From NCBI GenBank assembly GCA_017380995.1, contig JAFOCY010000146.1, positions 1 to 7,693 on the forward strand: a stretch of 7,693 nt of DNA. The letters are read 5' to 3'. Within the stretch, counting starts at the first letter, position 1, and the number at the start of each line of letters is the position of its first letter. The position numbers and the translations under genes are program-made. Of this stretch, positions 1 through 5,232 are shown piece after piece. The notes below the pieces were generated by a model. It searched no databases, was not told the DNA's origin, and saw only the letters and a program-made list of their open reading frames with translations. The stretch comes from Oscillibacter sp. Its GTDB lineage: Bacteria > Bacillota > Clostridia > Oscillospirales > Oscillospiraceae.

Positions 1-1407
1 GCAGTCTCCAAGCGGGATTGCGTACTTGATATTTTCTTCGGTGTTGACTACCACTCTCACCTTGGTACCCGCCGGGGCGGCATGGCCATTTATGATGCCG
101 ATGAGGGCCGCTTCCAGCGTCAGATCCACAACATCGAAAATTCTCCCTTCCGCACCAAGTTTGAAAAGGACCTGTCTGATTTCCACGGCTGCAGCGGCAT
201 CGGCTGCATCTCCGATACCGATCCTCAGCCCCTGCTGGTCCGTTCCCACTTAGGTCTTTATGCCATCACCACCGTTGGCATCATCAATAATACCGACGCT
301 CTCATCCAGGAGTACTTCTCCGACCATGGCCACCAGTTCATGGCCCAGAGCAACGGCAAGGTCAATGCCTCCGAGCTCATCGCCGCCCTCATCAACCAGA
401 AAGATGACCTGGTCAGCGGTATTCTCCACGCCCAGGACATGATCGAAGGTTCCGCCACCATCCTGCTCCTGACTCCCGAGGGCATCATTGCCGCCCGTGA
501 CAAGGTGGGCCGCCTGCCCATCCTCATCGGCAAGGCGGAGGACGGCTACTGCGTCTCCTTTGAGTCCTTCGCTTACCACAAGCTAGGCTATGAGGACGCC
601 TACGAGCTGGGTCCCCGCGAGATCGTGAAGATCACCGCCGATGGGTACGAGACCCTCTCCCCCGCCGGCACGGAGATGAAGATCTGCGGATTCCTGTGGA
701 CCTATTACGGCTACCCTAACTCCAATTATGAGGGCAAGAACGTGGAGGTCATGCGCTACAACAACGGCGAGATCATGGCCCGTGACGAAGTGCTTCAGGG
801 ACGCCTTCCCAAAGTGGACTACGTGGCCGGTGTGCCCGATTCCGGCGTGCCCCACGCTATCGGCTTTGCCAACCGCAGCGGCAAGCCCTTCGCCCGTCCC
901 TTCGTGAAATACACCCCCACCTGGTCCCGCTCCTTCACCCCTGCCAACCAGAAGGTCCGCAACCAGGTGGCTAAAATGAAGCAGATCCCCGTCCCCGAGC
1001 TGATCGAGGGCAAGAAGCTCCTCTTTGTGGACGACTCCATCGTCCGCGGCACCCAGCTTCAGGAGACTGTTGACTTCCTCTATGACTCCGGTGCTGAGGA
1101 AGTGCATATGCGCTCCGCCTGCCCGCCTATCATGTATAGCTGCAAGTACCTGAACTTCTCCCGGGGCAACTCCGACATGGATCTGCTGGCCCGCCGGGTC
1201 GTCCAGGAGCTGGAGGGTGATGAAGGCCAGAAGCACCTGGAGGAATACGCCGACGCTACCACGGAGCGCGGCCAGTGCCTGCTCAAGACCATCTGTGAAA
1301 AGTTTGGTTTTGACTCTCTGGGATATCAGTCCCTGGAGGGCGTTCTGGAGGCCATCGGCATCGACCGTGACAAGGTCTGCACCTACTGCTGGAACGGCAA
1401 AGAATAA
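1..1407 (+). CDS. purF: PurF-family amidophosphoribosyltransferase, degenerate glutaminase domain (5' partial)
   Basis: Family role: transfer of an amino group to PRPP to make 5-phosphoribosylamine, the first purine step, in the cytoplasm. The frame is open from base 1, and 468 residues are visible. The ATG at 82 is internal, because the 27 codons before it also match the family; the true start is upstream. The N-terminal half has the Ntn glutaminase layout. The C-terminal half is a phosphoribosyltransferase with VPDSGVP (752-ish to 772 region, nt 832-852) and the PRPP loop FVDDSIVRGTQ (nt 1024-1056). Four cysteines at nt 685, 1141, 1378 and 1387 (the last two as CTYC) match the [4Fe-4S] ligand positions of Bacillus-type PurF. 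The glutaminase half lacks the usual RYST, HNGN and SDTEV motifs; ISDTD, TVGIINN and VNASEL stand in their places. The protein therefore probably cannot use glutamine normally. It leads the visible operon, followed by purM. The family assignment is firm; the substrate for nitrogen is inferred. Confidence 0.93.
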   Translation, partial: AVSKRDCVLDIFFGVDYHSHLGTRRGGMAIYDADEGRFQRQIHNIENSPFRTKFEKDLSDFHGCSGIGCISDTDPQPLLVRSHLGLYAITTVGIINNTDALIQEYFSDHGHQFMAQSNGKVNASELIAALINQKDDLVSGILHAQDMIEGSATILLLTPEGIIAARDKVGRLPILIGKAEDGYCVSFESFAYHKLGYEDAYELGPREIVKITADGYETLSPAGTEMKICGFLWTYYGYPNSNYEGKNVEVMRYNNGEIMARDEVLQGRLPKVDYVAGVPDSGVPHAIGFANRSGKPFARPFVKYTPTWSRSFTPANQKVRNQVAKMKQIPVPELIEGKKLLFVDDSIVRGTQLQETVDFLYDSGAEEVHMRSACPPIMYSCKYLNFSRGNSDMDLLARRVVQELEGDEGQKHLEEYADATTERGQCLLKTICEKFGFDSLGYQSLEGVLEAIGIDRDKVCTYCWNGKE

Positions 1408-1416
1408 ATATCCACC

Positions 1417-1448
1417 CGAAACGCCGCACTTTTCCGTGTGGCGTCTCG
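1417..1448 (+). repeat. Imperfect hairpin downstream of purF
   Basis: The left arm 1417-1429 (CGAAACGCCGCAC) pairs with the right arm 1436-1448 (GTGTGGCGTCTCG). The 13-position stem has one A-C mismatch and one G-U pair, and closes on a 6-nt loop TTTTCC. The T-rich stretch is in the loop and not after the stem, so this is not a typical intrinsic terminator. Part of the right arm belongs to the GGCGTCTC tandem duplication. Confidence 0.6.
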
Positions 1449-1497
1449 GCGTCTCTTGCGAGGAAACATATCCGGCGGCTCCGCCGCCCTGACAAAG

Positions 1498-1503
1498 AAA
1501 GGA
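1498..1503 (+). promoter_or_regulatory. Ribosome binding site for purM
   Basis: AAAGGA lies 10 nt before the ATG at 1514. The spacing is slightly long, but no other start in this frame has a better site, and the protein from this ATG has the expected PurM N-terminus. Confidence 0.6.
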
Positions 1504-1513
1504 ATCGACCTCT

Positions 1514-2548
1514 ATGCATAGTTTTTCTGACAGCTACCGTGAAGCTGGCGTAGATATCACTGCCGGCTATGAAGGTGTCAAGCTCATGGCTCCTCATGTC
1601 AAGCGCACCCATATCCCCGGCGTGGTTTCCGATATTGGCGGCTTCGGCGGCCTCTTTGCTCCCGATCTGACCGGCATGAGCGAGCCCGTTCTGGTCTCCG
1701 GCACCGATGGTGTGGGCACCAAGCAGCGCATCGCCCAGATCATGGGCAAGCACGACACCGTGGGTATCGACTGTGTTGCTATGTGCGTCAACGATATCAT
1801 CTGCTGCGGCGCAAAGCCCATTTTCTTCCTGGACTACATTGCCATCGGTAAGAATGATCCCCAGAAGGTGGCTACCCTGGTCTCCGGCGTTGCCGAGGGC
1901 TGCGTCCAGGCCGGCTGCGCCCTCATCGGCGGCGAGACCGCCGAGCATCCCGGCACCATGGCTGCCGATGATTATGACCTGGCCGGCTTCTCCGTAGGCA
2001 TTGTGGACAAGGCCAAGGTCATCGACCACAGCAAGATGAAGGCCGGCGACGTCATCCTGGCCCTGCCCTCCTCCGGCATCCATTCCAACGGTTACTCCCT
2101 GGTCCGCAAGGTCTTCGATGTGGAGTCCGCCGACCTGAACCAGTACTATGAGGAGCTTGGCTGCACTCTGGGCGAGGCCCTGCTGACTCCCACCGTCATC
2201 TATGTCAAGCCCGTCCTGGCCGCTCTGGAGGTCTCCGATATCCACGGCATCAGCCATATCACCGGCGGCGGCTTCTACGAGAATCTCCCCCGCTGCATCC
2301 CCGATGGCCTGTGCGCTAAGATCTGCAAGAGCGACATCAAGATCCCCGCCATCTTCAACCTCCTCCAGACCAAGGGCAACATCCCTGAGCATGATATGTA
2401 CAACACCTACAACATGGGTGTTGGCATGGCCGTGATCGTCAGCCGCGAGACCGCCGATGCCGCCATGGAGGCCCTCAAGGCCCATGGCTGTGACGCCTAC
2501 GTCCTGGGCGAGATCGTGGAAGGCGAGGAAAAGGTGGCCCTATGCTGA
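1514..2548 (+). CDS. purM: Phosphoribosylformylglycinamidine cyclo-ligase (AIR synthetase)
   Basis: PurM closes FGAM to 5-aminoimidazole ribonucleotide using ATP, in the cytoplasm. The 344-residue product has the usual length of the family. Visible signatures are the N-terminal [12 protein letters not shown] segment (residues 7-18), the glycine-rich GTDGVGTK (63-70), the acidic VNDI (92-95), GGETAEHPG (139-147), YDLAGFSVG (154-162), [13 protein letters not shown] (186-198) and [13 protein letters not shown] (248-260). The family consensus as I recall it has Met where this protein has His145 (GGETAEMPG), a small departure of unknown effect. The start at 1514 has AAAGGA upstream. The 3' end overlaps purN by 7 nt, which implies translational coupling. 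PurM belongs to the same ATP-binding superfamily as the PurL encoded at the end of the window. Confidence 0.97.
   Translation: MHSFSDSYREAGVDITAGYEGVKLMAPHVKRTHIPGVVSDIGGFGGLFAPDLTGMSEPVLVSGTDGVGTKQRIAQIMGKHDTVGIDCVAMCVNDIICCGAKPIFFLDYIAIGKNDPQKVATLVSGVAEGCVQAGCALIGGETAEHPGTMAADDYDLAGFSVGIVDKAKVIDHSKMKAGDVILALPSSGIHSNGYSLVRKVFDVESADLNQYYEELGCTLGEALLTPTVIYVKPVLAALEVSDIHGISHITGGGFYENLPRCIPDGLCAKICKSDIKIPAIFNLLQTKGNIPEHDMYNTYNMGVGMAVIVSRETADAAMEALKAHGCDAYVLGEIVEGEEKVALC
2524..2533 (+). promoter_or_regulatory. Ribosome binding site for purN inside purM
   Basis: GAGGAAAAGG lies 8 nt before the purN ATG at 2542, inside the last codons of purM. It supports the overlapping start and coupled translation of the two genes. 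Confidence 0.6.
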
Positions 2549-3153
2549 AAGCCCGCATCGCGGTGATGGTCTCCGGCGGCGGCACCAACCTCCAGGCTCT
2601 GCTGGACGCCCAGGCCGCCGGAAAGCTTCCCAGCGGCGAGATCGTACTGGTCCTGGCCTCCAACTCCAAGGCCTATGCCCTGGAGCGGGCCAAAAAGGCC
2701 GGCATTCCCGGCTTTGCCGTATCCAAGAAGGAGCTGGGCTCCCAGGAAGCCTTCGAGGAAGGCCTTTCCAAGCTGCTGGAAGAATACCGGATTGACCTGA
2801 TCATTCTGGCTGGCTTCCTCAGCATCCTCTCTGAAAGCTTTACCGCAAAGTGGCCCCGCCGCATCCTGAACATCCACCCCTCCCTCATCCCCTCCTTCTG
2901 CGGTCAGGGGATGTACGGACTGAAGGTCCATGAAGCGGCCCTTAAAAAGGGCGTGAAGGTCACCGGCGCCACAGTCCATTTTGTCAACGAGATCCCCGAC
3001 GGCGGAGAGATCCTTCTCCAGAAGGCCGTGGAGATCCTTCCCGGCGACACGGCAGAGGTTCTGCAGCGCCGGGTGATGGAGCAGGCGGAATGGCTCCTCC
3101 TGCCCCAGGCCGCCGAGATGGTCTCGGCAGACATCGTAAAAGAAAGGGAATGA
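2542..3153 (+). CDS. purN: Phosphoribosylglycinamide formyltransferase, folate-dependent (GAR transformylase)
   Basis: PurN moves the formyl group of 10-formyltetrahydrofolate onto GAR to give FGAR. The product has 203 residues, normal for the family. It starts with a Rossmann strand and phosphate loop, [17 protein letters not shown] (residues 5-21). The folate and catalytic region [13 protein letters not shown] (109-121) contains the expected Asn110 and His112. [17 protein letters not shown] (144-160) carries Asp153 at the position of the third catalytic residue. All three catalytic positions are kept, so the enzyme should be active. The start overlaps the purM stop (ATGCTGA). The stop at 3151-3153 lies 5 nt before the chosen start of the next gene. 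The need for a formyl-folate donor fits the folate-type transformylase two genes downstream. Confidence 0.97.
   Translation: MLKARIAVMVSGGGTNLQALLDAQAAGKLPSGEIVLVLASNSKAYALERAKKAGIPGFAVSKKELGSQEAFEEGLSKLLEEYRIDLIILAGFLSILSESFTAKWPRRILNIHPSLIPSFCGQGMYGLKVHEAALKKGVKVTGATVHFVNEIPDGGEILLQKAVEILPGDTAEVLQRRVMEQAEWLLLPQAAEMVSADIVKERE
3144..3149 (+). promoter_or_regulatory. Ribosome binding site deciding the IMP cyclohydrolase start
   Basis: AAGGGA lies 9 nt before the ATG at 3159 but directly abuts the in-frame ATG at 3150, which overlaps the purN stop as ATGA. The spacing favours 3159, giving a protein that begins MNVYEIGSMA. Confidence 0.6.
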
Positions 3154-3158
3154 CCCAC

Positions 3159-3869
3159 ATGAACGTTTATGAGATCGGCTCCATGGCCGAAAAGCTTGCC
3201 AGCAACACCTATCCCGGCCGCGGCATCGTGCTGGGCCAGACCCCTGACGGCAAAAAGTCCGTTGCCGCCTACTTCATCATGGGCCGCAGCGTCAACAGCC
3301 GCAACCGCGTCTTCATTGAGGAAGCTGACGGCATCCGCACCGAGGCTCACGATCCCTCTTTGCTGGCCGACCCCAGCCTCATCATCTACCACCCCGTCCG
3401 TGAGTTGGCCCGGGGCCTGATCGTCACCAACGGCGACCAGACCGACACCATCCGTGACTACCTGGAGAAGGGCCAGACCTTTGAAACCGCCCTGCGTACC
3501 CGCGGCTTTGAGCCCGATGGTCCCAACTGGACCCCCCGCATTTCCGGTCTGCTGAGCCCCGACGGCAGCTACAAGATGTCTATTTTGAAGTCCGCCGACG
3601 CTGAGGGCTCCGCCTGCGTCCGCAACTACTTCTACTATCCCCCCATCGCAGGTCTGGGCCACTTCATCCACACCTATGTGTGCGATGGCAACCCCATCCC
3701 CACCTTCCAGGGCGAGCCTGAGCGGGTGGCCATTCCCGATGATATCGATGCCTTCACCAAGGAGCTGTGGGAGAACCTGAATGAGGACAACAAGATCTCC
3801 CTCTTTGTCCGCTACATCGACAACGAGACCCGCGCCTACGAGCAGCGCATCATCAATAAGCACAACTAA
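3159..3869 (+). CDS. purO: Stand-alone IMP cyclohydrolase (PurO-like)
   Basis: The likely reaction is ring closure of FAICAR to IMP, the last step of the pathway. The product has 236 residues from the start at 3159. I recognise it as the IMP cyclohydrolase-like family related to archaeal PurO. Shared features are the N-terminal YPGRGIVLGQTPDGK (residues 18-32), MGRSVNSRNRVF (41-52), VTNGDQTDTI (89-98), FEPDGPNWTPRISG (117-130) and the acidic C-terminal region with NEDNKISLFVRYID (208-221). There is no similarity to the N-terminal MGS-like domain of PurH, which does this job in most bacteria. The gene sits between purN and the AICAR transformylase, which supplies its substrate; only 13 nt separate it from the latter. 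The family is recognised from memory, and the activity is supported by family and context. Confidence 0.88.
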   Translation: MNVYEIGSMAEKLASNTYPGRGIVLGQTPDGKKSVAAYFIMGRSVNSRNRVFIEEADGIRTEAHDPSLLADPSLIIYHPVRELARGLIVTNGDQTDTIRDYLEKGQTFETALRTRGFEPDGPNWTPRISGLLSPDGSYKMSILKSADAEGSACVRNYFYYPPIAGLGHFIHTYVCDGNPIPTFQGEPERVAIPDDIDAFTKELWENLNEDNKISLFVRYIDNETRAYEQRIINKHN

Positions 3870-3875
3870 GGAGGG
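3868..3875 (+). promoter_or_regulatory. Strong ribosome binding site for the AICAR transformylase
   Basis: AAGGAGGG begins within the stop codon of the cyclohydrolase gene and ends 7 nt before the ATG at 3883. This near-ideal site fixes the start and rules out an upstream ATG at 3781 in the same frame. It is the strongest such site in the window. Confidence 0.85.
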
Positions 3876-3882
3876 ACTTACC

Positions 3883-5061
3883 ATGCAGAATCTGGAACTG
3901 AAATACGGCTGCAACCCCAACCAGAAGCCCGCCAGCATCTATATGAAGGACGGCTCTGAGCTTCCCATCAAGGTTTTGAATGGCAAGCCCGGCTACATCA
4001 ACCTCCTGGACGCCTTTAACTCCTGGCAGCTGGTCAAGGAGCTGAAGGAGGCCACCGGCCTTCCCGCTGCCGCCAGCTTCAAACACGTTTCCCCCGCCGG
4101 CGCCGCCGTGGGCCTGCCCCTGAGCGAGGTGGACAAGAAGATCTACTTCGTGGAAGAGAATGCTGAGCTCTCCCCCATCGCCTGCGCCTATATCCGTGCC
4201 CGCGGCGCTGACCGCCTGTGCTCTTACGGCGATTGGGCTGCCCTTTCTGACGTCTGCGACGCCGCTACCGCTGCCTACCTCAAGCCCGAGGTGTCTGACG
4301 GCGTCATCGCCCCCGGCTACACCCCCGAGGCTCTGGAGATCCTGAAAACCAAGAAGAAGGGCGGCTACAACGTCATCGAGATCGACCCCAACTATGTTCC
4401 CGCCGCCCAGGAGTGCAAGGATGTCTTCGGTGTCACCTTTGAGCAGGGCCATAACGATTTCAAGATCGACGAGGCCCTCCTGACCAACATCGTCACCGAG
4501 AACAAGGACCTTCCCGACCAGGCCAAGATCGACATGATCGTCGCCCTCATCACCCTGAAGTACACCCAGTCCAACTCTGTGTGCTACGTGAAGGACGGCC
4601 AGGCCATCGGCGTGGGCGCCGGCCAGCAGAGCCGCATCCACTGCACCCGTCTGGCAGGCCAGAAGGCTGACAACTGGTACATCCGCCAGCATCCCAAGGT
4701 ACTGGCTTTGCAGTTTGTGGACAATATCCGCCGCCCCGACCGCGACAATGCCATCGATATCTACACCTCCGATGAGTACGAGGATATCCTGGCTGAGGGC
4801 GTCTGGCAGAACACCTTCAAGGTCAAGCCCGAGGTGCTCACCGCAGAGGAAAAGAAGGCCTGGATCGCCACCCAGTCCGGCGTGACTGTGGGCTCCGACG
4901 CGTTCTTCCCCTTCGGCGACAACGTGGAGCGCGCCCGCAAGAGCGGCGTGCAGTATATCGCCGAGCCCGGCGGCTCCATCCGCGATGACCACGTCATCAT
5001 GACGGCCAACAAGTACGGTATTACCATGTGCTTTACTGGTATGCGTTTGTTCCACCATTAA
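3883..5061 (+). CDS. purH: Stand-alone AICAR transformylase (PurH C-terminal domain type, ATIC-like)
   Basis: The enzyme transfers a formyl group from 10-formyltetrahydrofolate to AICAR, giving FAICAR. The product has 392 residues and lacks the roughly 200-residue N-terminal IMP cyclohydrolase domain of bifunctional PurH. It opens with LELKYGCNPNQKPA (residues 4-17), matching the start of the transformylase half of PurH. Catalytic Lys67-His68 sit in FKHVSPAGAAVG (66-77). Other landmarks are ARGADRLCSYGDW (106-118), VSDGVIAPGY (137-146), KYTQSNSVCY (226-235) with Asn231, GAGQQSRIHCTRLAG (245-259), SDAFFPFGDN (338-347) and a C-terminal RLFHH. From memory these segments match animal ATIC unusually closely. 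The gene follows the cyclohydrolase directly, so the two proteins together replace bifunctional PurH. A cluster of hairpins follows the stop codon. Confidence 0.95.
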   Translation: MQNLELKYGCNPNQKPASIYMKDGSELPIKVLNGKPGYINLLDAFNSWQLVKELKEATGLPAAASFKHVSPAGAAVGLPLSEVDKKIYFVEENAELSPIACAYIRARGADRLCSYGDWAALSDVCDAATAAYLKPEVSDGVIAPGYTPEALEILKTKKKGGYNVIEIDPNYVPAAQECKDVFGVTFEQGHNDFKIDEALLTNIVTENKDLPDQAKIDMIVALITLKYTQSNSVCYVKDGQAIGVGAGQQSRIHCTRLAGQKADNWYIRQHPKVLALQFVDNIRRPDRDNAIDIYTSDEYEDILAEGVWQNTFKVKPEVLTAEEKKAWIATQSGVTVGSDAFFPFGDNVERARKSGVQYIAEPGGSIRDDHVIMTANKYGITMCFTGMRLFHH

Positions 5062-5067
5062 AGTCCT

Positions 5068-5093
5068 TAAAGGGGGAGCAGGCTCCCCCTTTA
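5068..5093 (+). terminator. Perfect GC-rich hairpin, possible weak terminator
   Basis: TAAAGGGGGAG (5068-5078) and CTCCCCCTTTA (5083-5093) form an 11-bp perfect stem on a CAGG loop. The T-run is only TTT and lies within the stem, followed by AGATCCCC, so termination would probably be partial. A second CCCCTTT at 5097-5103 could pair with the same left arm as an alternative fold. It lies directly after the AICAR transformylase stop. It may be a partial terminator, an mRNA 3' stability hairpin, or part of a repeat. Confidence 0.45.
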
Positions 5094-5104
5094 GATCCCC
5101 TTTG

Positions 5105-5124
5105 CACCAGTCTGCGGACTGGTG
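5105..5124 (+). repeat. Perfect 8-bp hairpin
   Basis: CACCAGTC (5105-5112) and GACTGGTG (5117-5124) are exact inverted copies around a TGCG loop. It lies 11 nt after the first hairpin of the spacer. No T-run follows. Confidence 0.6.
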
Positions 5125-5127
5125 AAC

Positions 5128-5140
5128 GCGCCCAAGGCGC
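5128..5140 (+). repeat. Short GC hairpin
   Basis: GCGCC (5128-5132) pairs with GGCGC (5136-5140) around a CAA loop. It is short on its own, but lies 3 nt after the preceding hairpin and so adds to the continuous structured region. Confidence 0.45.
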
Positions 5141-5152
5141 TTAGGTCAACGT

Positions 5153-5183
5153 ATTTTCGCCACGTACACGCCGCGGCGAAAAT
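5153..5183 (+). repeat. Perfect 9-bp inverted repeat with 13-nt loop
   Basis: ATTTTCGCC (5153-5161) is the exact reverse complement of GGCGAAAAT (5175-5183). The 13-nt loop is ACGTACACGCCGC. The pentamer ACGTA also occurs just before the repeat (5149-5153) and at the start of the loop (5162-5166). This is the last hairpin before the AT-rich purD leader. Confidence 0.6.
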
Positions 5184-5218
5184 GATTGATGATATGAACG
5201 CTATCTACTGCAAATAAC

Positions 5219-5223
5219 AGGAG
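5219..5223 (+). promoter_or_regulatory. Ribosome binding site for purD
   Basis: AGGAG lies 9 nt before the ATG at 5233, in an A-rich context free of the upstream hairpins. It supports the chosen start. Confidence 0.7.
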
Positions 5224-5232
5224 TACGATAAC

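Larger units (their letters stand above)
1408..1513 (+). other. purF-purM spacer with hairpins and a short tandem repeat
   Basis: This 106-nt spacer has no plausible gene. It holds a long imperfect hairpin (1417-1448), a perfect tandem copy of GGCGTCTC (1440-1447 and 1448-1455), and a small GC-rich hairpin (1473-1486, CGGCG/CGCCG around GCTC). The purM ribosome binding site lies at its 3' end. No T-run follows either hairpin, so transcription probably continues into purM. The structures could be an RNA processing or stability element, or a remnant of a dispersed palindromic repeat. Confidence 0.6.
5062..5232 (+). other. purH-purD spacer filled with four successive hairpins
   Basis: This 171-nt spacer, the longest in the window, carries four inverted repeats within about 115 nt, followed by a more AT-rich stretch (5181-5232) with the purD ribosome binding site. 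I see no riboswitch fold that I can name. I see no convincing promoter. A purine-operator sequence is not recognisable either. The AT-rich tail includes an 11-codon ORF (5182-5217). The spacer may modulate expression of purD-purL relative to the genes before it, or be an inserted palindromic repeat element. Confidence 0.65.

Noticed and set aside
82..84. ATG at 82 as the purF start.
   Set aside because: The 27 codons before it are open and encode family-like sequence (FFGVDYHSHLGTRRGG), so the gene begins before the window.
1283..2485. A 400-codon minus-strand frame under purM.
   Set aside because: Same shadow effect: no recognisable domain, repetitive composition, and opposite to an intact purM. 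It also runs through the purF-purM spacer.
3090..3158. An upstream in-frame ATG that would add 23 residues to the IMP cyclohydrolase.
   Set aside because: The added stretch is the purN 3' end read in another frame, rich in Pro/Arg/Gly. The family begins at MNVYEIGSM, and a ribosome binding site sits before 3159.
3781..3882. An upstream in-frame ATG that would add 34 residues to the AICAR transformylase.
   Set aside because: The added residues are an out-of-frame reading of the cyclohydrolase gene, while AAGGAGGG precisely precedes the ATG at 3883.
3853..5058. A 401-codon minus-strand frame under the AICAR transformylase.
   Set aside because: It mirrors the codon structure of the sense gene, has no motif I recognise and no credible ribosome binding site.
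5062..5232. A purine riboswitch or separate purD promoter.
   Set aside because: I could not find the three-way-junction core of a purine riboswitch. A TTGATG at 5186-5191 has no -10 box at proper spacing.
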